This document shows positions 1-8,593 of a DNA stretch of 64,000 nucleotides, one piece after another (the stretch's first letter is position 1; each line of letters begins with the position of its first letter). The position numbers were made by a program, and so were the translations under genes. The notes beneath the pieces were generated by a model that had not been told where the DNA came from, searched no databases, and saw only the letters and a list, made by a program, of their open reading frames with translations. The stretch is from Ardenticatenaceae bacterium (lineage in GTDB: Bacteria > Chloroflexota > Anaerolineae > Promineifilales > Promineifilaceae): contig WYBM01000030.1 of assembly GCA_011525915.1 (NCBI GenBank), forward strand, positions 62,001 through 126,000, given 5' to 3'.

Positions 1-592
1 AGAGCTGCACTTTCGCGTCAAAAATGCGCTGCCTGGCCCAGCCCAAAGCGTAGACTTGGTCACGGGCATGCCTGGCTGGCCGGCCATCCATACCTACCTG
101 CAGCGCCGCCTGACACACCCAGATTGGACCCTGATCTTCATCCATGTAGCCTATATGTCTGCCTACCATGACCTGTACGGCGCCATCGCCGGGCAGCGCG
201 CCCGCCGTACCATCGCCACCATGCTCCATGACCTCCTGGACCAGTTAGGGGAACTGGATGATATCATCGGCACCCTAAGTGAGCCAGAGTTTGTCATTAT
301 CACCGCCAGTGAACATCACGGCCGTATGATCAACCTGATTGAGCGGCGCTTTCAGGCAGAGTACCACAACTGGTATTCACCACAAGAAGTCGCTGTGGGC
401 CGGGTGCAGCTGCCAGACGGCCGCCGTGCGCCCTTGATGACGCCGACAACGGCCGTCGTTACCGGCCGCACCAAAACATTTGCTGCCACGCTTGATGTCA
501 TTGAAGCCGCTGAAGCGCTGCGTCAGCAGCAATACCCCAATATCTCCGACACACACGTCTCTCCCTTCCACACAATCTTTATCACCAGTTAA
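1..592 (+). CDS. Degenerate GGDEF-domain protein, C-terminal part (5' end outside window)
   Basis: The reading frame is open from base 2 with no stop before it, so this is the last 196 residues of a longer protein. The region starting LVTGMPGW, followed by WTLIFIHVAYMSAYHDLYG and an R-A-rich helix, follows the GGDEF (diguanylate cyclase) fold. The catalytic RxGGDEF loop is replaced by GTLSEPEFVI, so cyclase activity is unlikely; a binding or scaffold role is inferred. A response regulator follows on the same strand after about 75 bases, so the missing N-terminus may hold a sensor or receiver domain. The fold assignment is by pattern only. Confidence 0.55.
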   Translation, partial: ELHFRVKNALPGPAQSVDLVTGMPGWPAIHTYLQRRLTHPDWTLIFIHVAYMSAYHDLYGAIAGQRARRTIATMLHDLLDQLGELDDIIGTLSEPEFVIITASEHHGRMINLIERRFQAEYHNWYSPQEVAVGRVQLPDGRRAPLMTPTTAVVTGRTKTFAATLDVIEAAEALRQQQYPNISDTHVSPFHTIFITS

Positions 593-669
593 CCAGCATG
601 CATTGATCAAACGACAGACATGCACGATAATTTTGGCCATCGTCATAAAAGCGGACATGAAGGGATGTG

Positions 670-1221
670 ATGCGTATTCTGATAGCGGATGATGAGTCCA
701 TTATTCGTATGGGCTTAAAGGCAATGCTAAATGACATGGGGCATGAAGTGCTGACCGCCACCAACGGCCGTGAAGCCCTGCAGATGGCCCGCCAACACCA
801 GCCAGAGCTGGCTATTCTGGATATTAAAATGCCTTACACCGATGGCTTACAGGCAGCCCAAACCCTGGCTCGTGTACACCCCATACCCATTCTGCTGCTG
901 ACTGCCTTTAGCGAACAAGACCTTATTGAGCAGGCCGCCGATTTACCCATTCAAGGGTACCTCATCAAACCCATCAAGCCAGAAGAACTGGCGGCGGCTA
1001 TTGCTGTGGCCAACCGGCGCTTTGCCGACGCCCTCAGCTTGCAGCAGCGGGCCGACAAGCTGGAAGATGAGCTGGTTACCCGCAAACTTCTTGATCGGGC
1101 CAAAGGCAAACTCATGGCCACCGGCCTGACAGAAGAAGAAGCGTACCAGACCATCCACCGGCAGGCCCGCACCAACCGCCAGAGTCTACGACAGGTGGCG
1201 CTGGCCATTTTGCAGCAATAA
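670..1221 (+). CDS. Response regulator with ANTAR RNA-binding output domain
   Basis: This 183-residue protein has a receiver domain at about residues 1-120 and a C-terminal ANTAR domain at about 125-180. The receiver shows the acidic pair DDE near the start, the phospho-acceptor Asp in LAILDIKMP, Thr in LLTAFS and Lys in YLIKPIKP. ANTAR domains (AmiR/NasR type) bind paired hexaloop hairpins in nascent RNA and prevent termination. ATG at 670 is chosen because GAAGGG lies 5 bases upstream; GTG at 667 is possible. No cognate kinase is adjacent; the degenerate GGDEF gene upstream may belong to the same pathway. Confidence 0.9.
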   Translation: MRILIADDESIIRMGLKAMLNDMGHEVLTATNGREALQMARQHQPELAILDIKMPYTDGLQAAQTLARVHPIPILLLTAFSEQDLIEQAADLPIQGYLIKPIKPEELAAAIAVANRRFADALSLQQRADKLEDELVTRKLLDRAKGKLMATGLTEEEAYQTIHRQARTNRQSLRQVALAILQQ

Positions 1222-1250
1222 AAAAGCCCTGGCCGGTATGGCCAGGGCTG
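1222..1250 (-). terminator. Intrinsic terminator of clpC
   Basis: A perfect 9-bp GCCCTGGCC/GGCCAGGGC stem with a 5-base loop (1226-1248) is followed, reading the minus strand, by a T-run ending at 1221. It sits between the convergent ends of the response regulator and clpC and could partly serve both. Confidence 0.85.
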
Positions 1251-1261
1251 GCGTTTGCTTG

Positions 1262-3742
1262 TTAACCCACCTTTTCCGAATCTACAGGTTCAGGTTGGAG
1301 GGGTTCTGGGACACTTTCCAACCGGGTGAAGGTAAGTTCATCGTCAGCCACGTCAATGCCCACCACATCACCGCTGGCAAACTCACCTCTGAGCAGCTTG
1401 ACAGACAACGGGCTTTCTACGTAGCGTTGTAATGTGCGGCGCAGTGGTCGGGCACCAAAGTCCTTATCATACCCATGCAGCGCCAGCCATTTCTGGGCTG
1501 CTTGTGTCAACACGATCGTCAGGCCGCCATGTTCAGCCAACCGTGCTTGCACCTCTTTCATCTGCAAAGCCACAATCTCTACCACATCATCTTCGCTCAG
1601 CGGCTCAAAGATGATGATCTCGTCGATGCGGTTGATGAACTCTGGCCGGAAGGTGCGCTTTAGTTCTTCTTCAATACGCTTGTGGTCATTTTCATCTTCT
1701 TTACCACGCATGCCAGAAAAGCCTAAGGCGCCCGCTTGTTTCACAAACGACGTGCCCACGTTGCTGGTCATCACAATGACCGTATTACGGAAGTTAACCA
1801 CCCGGCCCTGGCCATCGGTAAGACGGCCGTCATCCAGCAGTTGCAGCAGGGCATTCCACACATCCGGGTGGGCCTTTTCGATTTCGTCAAAGAGCACCAG
1901 GGAGTACGGCCGTCGCCGCACCTGCTCTGTCAACTGGCCGCCCTGTTCATACCCAATATACCCTGGGGGGGCGCCAAACAAGCGGCTGACCGTATGCTGT
2001 TCACGAAACTCACTCATGTCCACCCGAATCAGCGCGTCTTCATCATCAAACAGAAATTCAGCCAGCGCCTTGGCCAGCTCTGTCTTGCCCACACCTGAGC
2101 TGCCCAGGAAGATGAAGGTACCAATCGGCCGTTTCGGGTCACTGAGGCCAGACCGGCTGCGGCGGATAGCATCTGCCAGCGCGGCAATCGCCCGATCTTG
2201 CCCCACAATACGTTCATGCAGGCGCTCTTCCATTTGCAGCAGCTTCTCTGCTTCCGTCTCCATCATCTGTGTAACCGGAATCCCTGTCCAGGAGGCTACC
2301 ACTTCAGCGATATCCTCTTCATGCACAACCTCATCCAGCTCATGTTCAGACTTCCAATTGTCTCGCAGGGCAGCAAACTCCCCCTCCAGGCGCAGCCGGT
2401 CGGCGCGCACTGTGGCCGCCCGCTCATAATCCCGCACCGTGTGGGCTTCTTCTTCCTGTTCTACCAGCTTGTCCAACTGCTTTTTTAGTTCCTTTAAATC
2501 TGGTGGCAGGGTGTACAAGGCCACACGCAGCTTGGCGGCGGCTTCATCCATCAAATCAATGGCCTTATCCGGCAGCCGGCGGTCGGTAACATAACGATGA
2601 GACAGCTTCACGGCCGCTACCAGCGCCTCCGCTGAATAGGTCACTTTATGATGCGTTTCATACTGGACACGCAAGCCCTGCAGCATCTCGATAGTCTCTT
2701 CTACCGAGGGTTCATCAACAAACACCGGCGCAAAGCGGCGTTCCAGGGCGCTGTCTCGTTCAATGTACTGGCGATACTCGTCCAGGGTGGTAGCGCCTAC
2801 ACAGCGCAGTTCACCGCGGGCCAGCGCCGGTTTGAGCATGTTGCTGGCATCCATCGCCCCTTGCGCCGACCCGGCGCCAACCACGGTGTGCAGTTCATCA
2901 ATGAACAGAATAATTTCACCTTGCGCCCGTTGAATTTCTTCCATGGCTGCTTTTAGTCTCTCTTCAAACTCGCCACGGAACCGGCTGCCAGCAATCATGG
3001 CCCCTAAATCCAATGACAGCACACGCTTGTTCAGTAAATTCTCCGGCACATCACTGACGACAATCTTTTGGGCCAGTCCTTCGACTATCGCCGTCTTGCC
3101 CACACCTGCCTCACCAATCAGCACCGGGTTGTTCTTGGTGCGGCGGCTCAACACCTGCAGCACCCGCAAAATTTCGTCATCACGGCCAATGACAGGGTCC
3201 AATTTGTGTTCACGTGCCAATTGGGTCAGGTCACGACTGTATTTGTCCAGGGTACGGTACCGCCCTTCAGCTTGAGGGCTGGTGACACGCTGGCCACCAC
3301 GTAAGTCTTTAATGGCCGCCAGCACGCGGTCACGGTTCACGCCAAATTCTTGTAAGATGCGCGCCGCGGGGGTGTTGCGTTCACTCAAAATCGCCAGGAA
3401 GATGTGCTCGGTGGAGATAAATTCATCCTTCAACCGGTTAGCTTCCCCCTGCGAAAGTTCCAGCACGGTACGAATGCGCGGCGTGTAAAAAACCTGGCCA
3501 ACGCCGCCGCCATACACTGAAACTTTGGGGCTGCTGCGCAGCTCTTGATCCAGCCGGTCTTGCATGGCATTGGTATCTACATTTAGTGACGCTAATATCT
3601 GGGGCACAGCGCCATCATCTTGTCGCAGCAAGGCCAGGAAGATATGTTCCGTGTCCACCTGGGTATGGCCGTATTGTTGCACCAGTTCATAGGCGATGGC
3701 AGCCGCATTTTGGGCTCTTTCAGTAAATCTATCGAATCGCAT
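1262..3742 (-). CDS. clpC: ATP-dependent Clp protease ATP-binding subunit ClpC
   Basis: This 826-residue Hsp100 AAA+ unfoldase would deliver substrates to ClpP in the cytoplasm. In order it has two Clp-N repeats (about residues 5-140), a first AAA+ module with Walker A GEAGVGKT at about 210, a central UVR-like coiled segment ([18 protein letters not shown]), and a second AAA+ module with Walker A GSSGVGKT at about 560. The UVR segment and total length favour ClpC over ClpB, whose middle domain is much longer. AAGGA lies 7 bases before the ATG. No mcsA, mcsB or ctsR is adjacent and I found no CIRCE element upstream. Confidence 0.95.
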   Translation of the reverse strand: MRFDRFTERAQNAAAIAYELVQQYGHTQVDTEHIFLALLRQDDGAVPQILASLNVDTNAMQDRLDQELRSSPKVSVYGGGVGQVFYTPRIRTVLELSQGEANRLKDEFISTEHIFLAILSERNTPAARILQEFGVNRDRVLAAIKDLRGGQRVTSPQAEGRYRTLDKYSRDLTQLAREHKLDPVIGRDDEILRVLQVLSRRTKNNPVLIGEAGVGKTAIVEGLAQKIVVSDVPENLLNKRVLSLDLGAMIAGSRFRGEFEERLKAAMEEIQRAQGEIILFIDELHTVVGAGSAQGAMDASNMLKPALARGELRCVGATTLDEYRQYIERDSALERRFAPVFVDEPSVEETIEMLQGLRVQYETHHKVTYSAEALVAAVKLSHRYVTDRRLPDKAIDLMDEAAAKLRVALYTLPPDLKELKKQLDKLVEQEEEAHTVRDYERAATVRADRLRLEGEFAALRDNWKSEHELDEVVHEEDIAEVVASWTGIPVTQMMETEAEKLLQMEERLHERIVGQDRAIAALADAIRRSRSGLSDPKRPIGTFIFLGSSGVGKTELAKALAEFLFDDEDALIRVDMSEFREQHTVSRLFGAPPGYIGYEQGGQLTEQVRRRPYSLVLFDEIEKAHPDVWNALLQLLDDGRLTDGQGRVVNFRNTVIVMTSNVGTSFVKQAGALGFSGMRGKEDENDHKRIEEELKRTFRPEFINRIDEIIIFEPLSEDDVVEIVALQMKEVQARLAEHGGLTIVLTQAAQKWLALHGYDKDFGARPLRRTLQRYVESPLSVKLLRGEFASGDVVGIDVADDELTFTRLESVPEPLQPEPVDSEKVG

Positions 3743-3880
3743 GGTTATATCCTTATATCTAAGCGAATTGTCATAGGTTCGTATGGATGTTTGGTATAGC
3801 GTATACGAATAGGCAATGCGCTGTGCTCAAAAATGCAACAGAGATTTTACTTTTTCAGGATTTGATTCTTGTTAGATATT

Positions 3881-4300
3881 CTACAACAGGCGGGTACCTT
3901 CGGCATCGTAACCATCACCCCAGGCGATGATCTTGTGTGGCGTAATTTCTATGAGCCGGTAGCCAGCATTGTCATAGCGAAAATCCCACTCGTACTTATA
4001 GTAGAAGTAATCGGCCAGAATATCAATGGTTTGGTGGTCAGCCACGTGAGCCTCGCCTTCAATGATAAGTACATTTTTGGGATCAGGCAGCGCTAGCGAA
4101 ACCATCTGGTTATGGACCATATTGGCATATTTCTGGGTGTCTGGTGTGGTGCAAATGTAAAGAATGCCTTCCAGCCATATGAACCAGAGCGGGACCAAGT
4201 GGGGACGGCCGTCACCACGCACCGTCGCCAGCCAGATTTCATGTTCACGACCCAGGCGGCCCTCAACAGCCCGCCAGCGAGCAGGATTCCGTCGTCTCAC
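3881..4300 (-). CDS. PPOX-type pyridoxamine 5'-phosphate oxidase/F420-binding family protein
   Basis: This 139-residue protein has the split-barrel fold of the PPOX superfamily, visible as EIWLATVRGDGRPHLVPLWFIW, then a strand with LYICTTPDTQKYAN and VSLALPDPKNVLIIEGEA. Family members bind FMN or F420 and reduce or oxidise small substrates; which cofactor is used here cannot be read from the sequence. The start is GTG at 4300, because a TATAAT box lies exactly six bases upstream and no ribosome-binding site is present. This suggests a leaderless transcript. Confidence 0.8.
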   Translation of the reverse strand: MRRRNPARWRAVEGRLGREHEIWLATVRGDGRPHLVPLWFIWLEGILYICTTPDTQKYANMVHNQMVSLALPDPKNVLIIEGEAHVADHQTIDILADYFYYKYEWDFRYDNAGYRLIEITPHKIIAWGDGYDAEGTRLL

Positions 4301-4306
4301 CCCACC

Positions 4307-4312
4307 ATTATA
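4307..4312 (-). promoter_or_regulatory. TATAAT box, leaderless promoter of the PPOX gene
   Basis: On the minus strand TATAAT is followed by GGTGGG and then the GTG start. The first base of the start codon is therefore at the expected transcription start. The -35 region falls in the CAGT repeat array and is weak. Confidence 0.6.
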
Positions 4313-4388
4313 CAGTAATCAGCAGTTAGTAATCAGTAGTCAGTAGTCAGTAGTCAGTAGTCAGTAGTTAGTAATCAGTAGTCAGTAT
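4311..4388. repeat. Intergenic CAGT heptad array R1
   Basis: Tandem, slightly degenerate 7-base units of the form AGTAGTC/AGTAATC fill the gap between the PPOX gene and murI. The array runs into the 3' end of murI, so the last codons of murI (encoding ..LTTDY) are written in repeat sequence. Related arrays occur in at least seven other gaps of this window. Confidence 0.9.
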
Positions 4389-5213
4389 CTGGTCTGATTG
4401 ATGACCAATGACCGTTCCTTGCCACACGGCCGTGTTTACCTCGCCTTCATGGCCAATCAAGCGTTGGGTCAGATGGGCAAATGGGGCGGCTGGGCCGGTG
4501 GTAAATAGGGTGAGCTTGCCGCCAGATGTAGCGGGGCCTAGCAGCTGAGCTTGTTGCAAAACGCGGTGAGCCTGTCGGGCCACGGCGGGAGCGGGGTCTA
4601 TGATGGCCAGTGAAGGGGCCATGGTGTTAAGCAACGGCCGTACAAACGGGTAATGGGTACACCCCAACACCAGCGTATCCACACCCTGCGCCAACATCGG
4701 TGCCAACACCTGCCGTAAAAGCTGTTCCGTTTCTGGGGTATCTGTTTGTCCGCTTTCAATGAGGTCTACCAGGCCAATACAAGGGTCTTCCCATACTGTC
4801 ACATTTTGGGCAAAGCGGCCCATCAGCTGCGCGTAACGATCACTCTCTAACGTGCCTACGGTGGCCAGCACACCCACTTTGCCAGTTTTGGTCTGCTGTA
4901 CGGCCGGTTTAACAGCTGGCTCCATGCCCACAAAAAGCACGTCTGGAAATGTATAGCGCAGCGGCGTCAGCGCCGCTGCCGACGCCCGGTTACAGGCCAC
5001 CACCACAAGTTTGGCCTGCTGGCGCAAAAAAAAGTCAGTGATGCTATGGCTAAACTGGATAACTTCAGCGTGGGCGCGGGGACCATACGGCACATGTGCC
5101 TGGTCAGCCAGGTAGATGAGATCTTCCCCCGGCAAGCGCTGGCGTATATGCGGCAGCACCGAAAGGCCGCCAACCCCCGAGTCAAAGATGCCAATAGGTC
5201 GTCTTGAAGTCAC
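4368..5213 (-). CDS. murI: Glutamate racemase
   Basis: This 281-residue protein converts L- to D-glutamate for peptidoglycan. It begins with the family signature PIGIFDSGVGGLSVL. The two catalytic cysteines are in ACNRASA (about residue 74) and GCTHYPF (about 187). The first motif is normally CNTAS; here the Thr codon is CGG (Arg), which is unusual. The C-terminus ends in repeat-derived sequence and is probably longer than in relatives. The start is GTG at 5213, preceded by an AT-rich TACTAT box 7 bases upstream and no clear ribosome-binding site. It could also be a related aspartate/glutamate racemase, but two-cysteine spacing and length fit MurI. Confidence 0.9.
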   Translation of the reverse strand: MTSRRPIGIFDSGVGGLSVLPHIRQRLPGEDLIYLADQAHVPYGPRAHAEVIQFSHSITDFFLRQQAKLVVVACNRASAAALTPLRYTFPDVLFVGMEPAVKPAVQQTKTGKVGVLATVGTLESDRYAQLMGRFAQNVTVWEDPCIGLVDLIESGQTDTPETEQLLRQVLAPMLAQGVDTLVLGCTHYPFVRPLLNTMAPSLAIIDPAPAVARQAHRVLQQAQLLGPATSGGKLTLFTTGPAAPFAHLTQRLIGHEGEVNTAVWQGTVIGHQSDQILTTDY

Positions 5214-5302
5214 TACTTTTATAGTATTCAGTCAGCCGACTGAACCCTGAACACTGATTACTGACTACCGATTACTGATTACTGATTACTGGCTACTGGT
5301 TA
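5214..5302. repeat. Intergenic ACTGATT array R2 with murI promoter region
   Basis: Units such as ACTGATTACTG and CACTGATT are repeated between murI and the amidotransferase gene. The left edge holds TACTAT (minus strand, 5221-5226) seven bases before the murI GTG. The right edge reaches the stop of the downstream gene, whose last residues (AAAGNQ) border the repeat. Confidence 0.8.
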
Positions 5303-6042
5303 CCGGCCGCAGCCACCAACCCCTTAAACAGCGCCAGCATCTCTGGGTTGTCTTGGATCAGGTTTTCCGGGTGCCACTGTACACCCAGCGCGTAGGGGTG
5401 GCCAGGCACTTCTACAGCTTCGATGAGACCATCGGGCGCGGTGGCGCTTACGGCAAGCTCGGCAGCCAGGCGGTTAATACCTTGATGGTGCAGGGAATTA
5501 ACGGCCGTTGTCATTGTCCCCAGCTGCTGCGCCAGCAGCGAACCTGGTTCTATGGCCACGTCATGGGCCAGGTAGTTGCGTGGTTTTTTACCGTAATTGT
5601 CATGGCGCATGGCGTTGGGCATCATGGCAAAAATGTCCTCGTACAGATCACCACCCAGGGCTACGTTAAACACCTGAATGCCGCGACAAATGGCGAGCAT
5701 GGGTTTCTGGTGGGCCACGGCCGTGCGTACCATGAACATCTCTACCCGATCGCGATCACCGTCAATACCCCACAGCGTTTCATGCTGACGGCCGTGGTAC
5801 ACGGCCGGGTCAACATCACCACCGCCGGGCAGCAGCAGGCCATCCAGGCGTTCAAAAATGGCCAACAGCTGCTCATCGGCCAAACCCAACGGAATGAGCA
5901 CCGGCACGCCACCAGCGGCGACAACGGCATGGATATACGAAGGCATCAACCCAATAACTTCAATAGGGGGATCCTGGTCTGCCATTTTTCGGTAGGTGGT
6001 GCAGCCAATAAGGGGGGGACGGTTCATGGGTGGGACTGTCAT
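5293..6042 (-). CDS. Gamma-glutamyl-gamma-aminobutyrate hydrolase-type (C26) class I amidotransferase
   Basis: This 249-residue protein belongs to the PuuD/peptidase C26 branch of class I glutamine amidotransferase-like hydrolases, which cleave gamma-glutamyl amides. Motifs are LIGCTTYR at the N-terminus, LLLPGGGDVDP, the nucleophile Cys in LAICRGIQVFN, and the His-Glu pair in GVQWHPE. The start at 6042 is set by AGGAG seven bases upstream; a longer frame to 6093 would run through the rplS terminator. No putrescine pathway genes are nearby, so the substrate is unknown. Confidence 0.88.
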   Translation of the reverse strand: MTVPPMNRPPLIGCTTYRKMADQDPPIEVIGLMPSYIHAVVAAGGVPVLIPLGLADEQLLAIFERLDGLLLPGGGDVDPAVYHGRQHETLWGIDGDRDRVEMFMVRTAVAHQKPMLAICRGIQVFNVALGGDLYEDIFAMMPNAMRHDNYGKKPRNYLAHDVAIEPGSLLAQQLGTMTTAVNSLHHQGINRLAAELAVSATAPDGLIEAVEVPGHPYALGVQWHPENLIQDNPEMLALFKGLVAAAGNQ

Positions 6043-6054
6043 TTGCTTACTCCT

Positions 6055-6092
6055 GAAAACAAAAAAGGTGAAAGCTTGACAACTTTCACCCA
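6055..6092 (-). terminator. Intrinsic terminator of rplS
   Basis: GGTGAAAG/CTTTCACC forms an 8-bp stem at 6067-6090. Reading the minus strand it is followed by a T-rich run (6055-6066). It lies just after the rplS stop and just before the amidotransferase start. Confidence 0.85.
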
Positions 6093-6118
6093 AAATTTGT
6101 TACCTTTGTAGACAGCCG

Positions 6119-6475
6119 CTAGAAATTGCGTTTTTCACGCAGGCGGGCTGACTTGCCGGTGCGCTGCCGCATGAAATACAGGTTCGCCTGCCGTACATGG
6201 GCATGACGATGGATCTCGATTTTCTCAATCCGTGGTGAGCCATACAAAAAAGTACGCTCTACACCAATACCATTAGAGGCCACACGGCGCACCGTGAAAT
6301 TGCGGTTGTTTGCGGTATTACGCAGACGAATAACCATACCCCGCACCACCTGGGTACGCTCATTCCGCTCGCCTACGTTGACGCGCACATGCACGGTGAC
6401 ATCATCACCAATGCGTAATTGAGGCAGTCCTTCAGTTGGTTGACTATCGAAAGCTCTCAGTAATAAATCAGACAT
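6119..6475 (-). CDS. rplS: 50S ribosomal protein L19
   Basis: This 118-residue large-subunit protein lies at the 30S-50S interface. The sequence follows the L19 pattern closely: LRIGDDVTVHVRVNVGERNE, QVVRGMVIRL, FTVRRVASNGIGVERTF, SPRIEKIEIHRHAHVRQ and KSARLREKR. The start at 6475 is preferred because GGAG lies nine bases upstream and the length then matches the family; the frame is open a further 11 codons. The usual rpsP-rimM-trmD neighbours are absent, so the gene stands alone with its own terminator. Confidence 0.95.
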   Translation of the reverse strand: MSDLLLRAFDSQPTEGLPQLRIGDDVTVHVRVNVGERNERTQVVRGMVIRLRNTANNRNFTVRRVASNGIGVERTFLYGSPRIEKIEIHRHAHVRQANLYFMRQRTGKSARLREKRNF

Positions 6476-6624
6476 GACAGCGCTCTCCAATTTCTCTGTA
6501 TCGGCCACAAAAGGCCGGTTTGTTCATTTGCAAAGGGCATAAAAGTAGCCCGACAAGCGGGCCCAAACAGGAAATATACCACGAGGGCAGGCGTCAGGCA
6601 AATAAAAACTCAGAAAATCAACGC

Positions 6625-7914
6625 CTATTCCTTTATCGCCGCCTGTGCCGGCACAATCTTCCCCTCTACCTGGCCAAACCCCACACAATACCCCGCCCCC
6701 TGACACCAACCGGAGATGGTCACTGTATCACCATCTTTCAGAAACGTGCGTGTCTCATGTTGCCCTACTGAAATGGGCTTTGTGCCCCGCCAGGCCAGTT
6801 CCAAGAGTGAGCCAAACATACCAGGGGCCGGGCCGCTGATGGTGCCTGAAGCCAGTAAATCACCGGGGCGCACATTGCAGCCGGTAAGGGTATGATGGGC
6901 CAATTGTTGGGCCGCATTCCAGTACAGGTGACGATAGTTAGTGTAGCAAATAACATGAGGGGCGGCCATTGTTGGCGACTGCAATGCCACCTCTAACTGG
7001 ATATCATAGGTAATATTGGCCGTTTGCAGATAGGGCAGTGGTGCGGGATTTTGCGCCGGCCCAGGGATGCGAAACGGCGCCAGGGCTTCCAGCGTAACCA
7101 CCCAGGGTGAGATGCTGGTGGCAAAGTTTTTAGCCAAAAACGGCCCTAAGGGGCGGTATTCCCATCGTTGAATATCGCGGGCGCTCCAGTCATTTACCAG
7201 TACCAGGCCAAAGATATGGTCTTCAGCCTGGCCAATAGGAATAGGCTGGCCCAACACATTCCCAGGGCCCACAAAAAAGCCCACCTCCAGCTCAAAGTCC
7301 AACTCTGCCGAGGGCAGCAGGCAGGGCTGGCTTTCATCTGCATCTAAAACCTGGCCCCACGGCCGTACCACCTGTGTACCGCTGATCACCACGGAACTGG
7401 CACGGCCGTGATACCCCACCGGCAAATGTTTCCAATTGGCCGGCAGTGGATCATCGCCGGGGCGGAACATCTGGCCAACGTTGGCTGCGTGGTATTCAGA
7501 AGAGTAGAAGTCTGTGTAGTCACCAATAACCGTTGGCAGGTGCATCGTCACTTCACTGAGCGGGTGTAACACCCGTGTGCGCAGCTCGGCATCATCACGC
7601 AAAGTAGGGGTGTCGGCAGCCAACAGGGCTTGCAAGGCAGCCCGTGCTTCCTGCCAGGCTGGCCGGCCCAAAGCCATAAAGTCATTAAGTGCCGGTTTGT
7701 CAAAAACGGCCGTGTCCTGTAAACAAGGCCCATTAAAAAAACCGCGGGCCTGGAGAACGGCCATGTCTACCACCCACTCACCAATACGTACACCCACGCG
7801 CCGCCGGCCACCAGCTTTCCGGTTAAAAACGCCCCAGGGCAGATTTTGCAAAGGGAAGTGTGAGCCGGCATCAACAGCGATAAAGGATGGCTGAGTGTGT
7901 ACTTGTTCACCCAT
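6625..7914 (-). CDS. fahA: Fumarylacetoacetase
   Basis: This 429-residue protein would hydrolyse 4-fumarylacetoacetate to fumarate and acetoacetate, the last step of tyrosine/homogentisate breakdown. It has the N-terminal SH3-like part (LPWGVFNRK) and the FAH catalytic domain with DYTDFYSSEYHA, PVGYHGRASSVVISG, ELDFELEVGFFVG, LVNDWSARDIQRWEY and LGPFLAKNF, which hold the metal and substrate ligands of the family. Length matches known enzymes. GGAGG lies ten bases before the start. Homogentisate dioxygenase and maleylacetoacetate isomerase are not adjacent. Confidence 0.96.
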   Translation of the reverse strand: MGEQVHTQPSFIAVDAGSHFPLQNLPWGVFNRKAGGRRRVGVRIGEWVVDMAVLQARGFFNGPCLQDTAVFDKPALNDFMALGRPAWQEARAALQALLAADTPTLRDDAELRTRVLHPLSEVTMHLPTVIGDYTDFYSSEYHAANVGQMFRPGDDPLPANWKHLPVGYHGRASSVVISGTQVVRPWGQVLDADESQPCLLPSAELDFELEVGFFVGPGNVLGQPIPIGQAEDHIFGLVLVNDWSARDIQRWEYRPLGPFLAKNFATSISPWVVTLEALAPFRIPGPAQNPAPLPYLQTANITYDIQLEVALQSPTMAAPHVICYTNYRHLYWNAAQQLAHHTLTGCNVRPGDLLASGTISGPAPGMFGSLLELAWRGTKPISVGQHETRTFLKDGDTVTISGWCQGAGYCVGFGQVEGKIVPAQAAIKE

Positions 7915-8035
7915 AGACTGGCAACCTCCACCTCCTTAGAGTGCCTTCAGAAACAACTTTAGACATTTATGACCAAAGCACCCTTAAAGCTCATTCATTG
8001 ACGCCATCGTTATGAATGGATGAGCCCTTAAAAAG

Positions 8036-8070
8036 AAAAAGCCCCAACGCCTTTGTCGGGGCTTTTTAAG
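8036..8070 (-). terminator. Bidirectional-looking intrinsic terminator
   Basis: AAAAAGCCCC and GGGGCTTTTT form a 10-bp stem at 8036-8067. It ends the minus-strand small gene at 8085. The 7915-8035 gap beyond it shows nothing else recognisable. Confidence 0.85.
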
Positions 8071-8084
8071 AAAGAATCAATGAT

Positions 8085-8279
8085 TTACTGTTTCTTGAGA
8101 ACTGGCAAGCCGTTCTTGCTTTCAGATACCATGTATCCGGCCGGCACCGCATCTAACGAACCATCTTTGACCTCTTTGGCAAAGAAATAGATAGTTTGAG
8201 TGCGGCCATTCTTTAATGTTGTGTCACGCTTATGAAGAAAATAGGTACTACCTTTTGAGTTTTTTACACTATAAGCCAT
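8085..8279 (-). CDS. Small conserved-looking basic protein, function unknown
   Basis: This 64-residue protein has no signal peptide or membrane segment. It starts MAYSVKNSKGSTYFLHKRD and contains an aromatic strand-like stretch (TIYFFAKEV), with many Lys and Tyr/Phe. The gene is convincing because AAGGAAGG lies just upstream of the ATG and an intrinsic terminator follows the stop. I do not recognise a named family. The alternating strand pattern suggests a small beta-rich, perhaps nucleic-acid-binding protein, but that is a guess. Confidence 0.75.
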   Translation of the reverse strand: MAYSVKNSKGSTYFLHKRDTTLKNGRTQTIYFFAKEVKDGSLDAVPAGYMVSESKNGLPVLKKQ

Positions 8280-8467
8280 TTTTTCTTCCTTCCTTTTTTG
8301 AAATGTCTGAGCATCAAATGCCCGGTATATGAGTTAATTTCCCTCTGTTACCAGAGGTGACAGGCCCTCATGTTAAAGCAATCATTTCCAGATGGCAAGC
8401 TTTTTTAAGGATTGACTTCCACTTCATACGAAAATTTCACGAACCGATCATACAGAAGGGCATCATT

Positions 8468-8496
8468 TTGACGCCCCTATGGGCGGCTGTTATACT
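8468..8496 (+). promoter_or_regulatory. Sigma70-type promoter of proS
   Basis: TTGACG (8468-8473), a 17-base spacer and TATACT (8491-8496) place transcription start near 8503. This puts the real proS start downstream, at 8594. Confidence 0.75.
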
Positions 8497-8536
8497 TCCG
8501 CTTCGCCCAAATGAGTGCGGCGAGTTGTTTGTGTCT

Positions 8537-8584
8537 GGTGGCTGGTACAAACAGCTCTCCCTCAACAACTCACTGCCAGCCACC
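8537..8584 (+). promoter_or_regulatory. Stem-loop in the proS 5' leader
   Basis: GGTGGCTGG (8537-8545) and CCAGCCACC (8576-8584) form a perfect 9-bp stem with a 30-base loop, ending ten bases before the proS ATG. No Shine-Dalgarno sequence lies between stem and start. A role in translation control is possible; I found no T-box motif. Confidence 0.5.
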
Positions 8585-8593
8585 CATAAACCT

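Noticed and set aside
1434..2429. 331-codon plus-strand reading frame
   Set aside because: It is antisense to clpC, Ser/Arg-rich and without homology-like motifs; a shadow frame of a strongly conserved gene.
3743..3880. CIRCE or CtsR operator upstream of clpC
   Set aside because: No TTAGCACTC-N9-GAGTGCTAA or CtsR heptad repeat is present; only weak AT-rich promoter-like sequence.
4311..5302. Possible CRISPR array in the CAGT repeats
   Set aside because: Period is 7-14 bases with no unique spacers, and no cas genes are present.
5353..6111. 252-codon plus-strand reading frame
   Set aside because: Lies wholly antisense to the C26 amidotransferase, whose motifs and ribosome-binding site are clear.
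8357..8593. N-terminal extension of proS
   Set aside because: A good promoter lies inside it and the family N-terminus matches ATG 8594.
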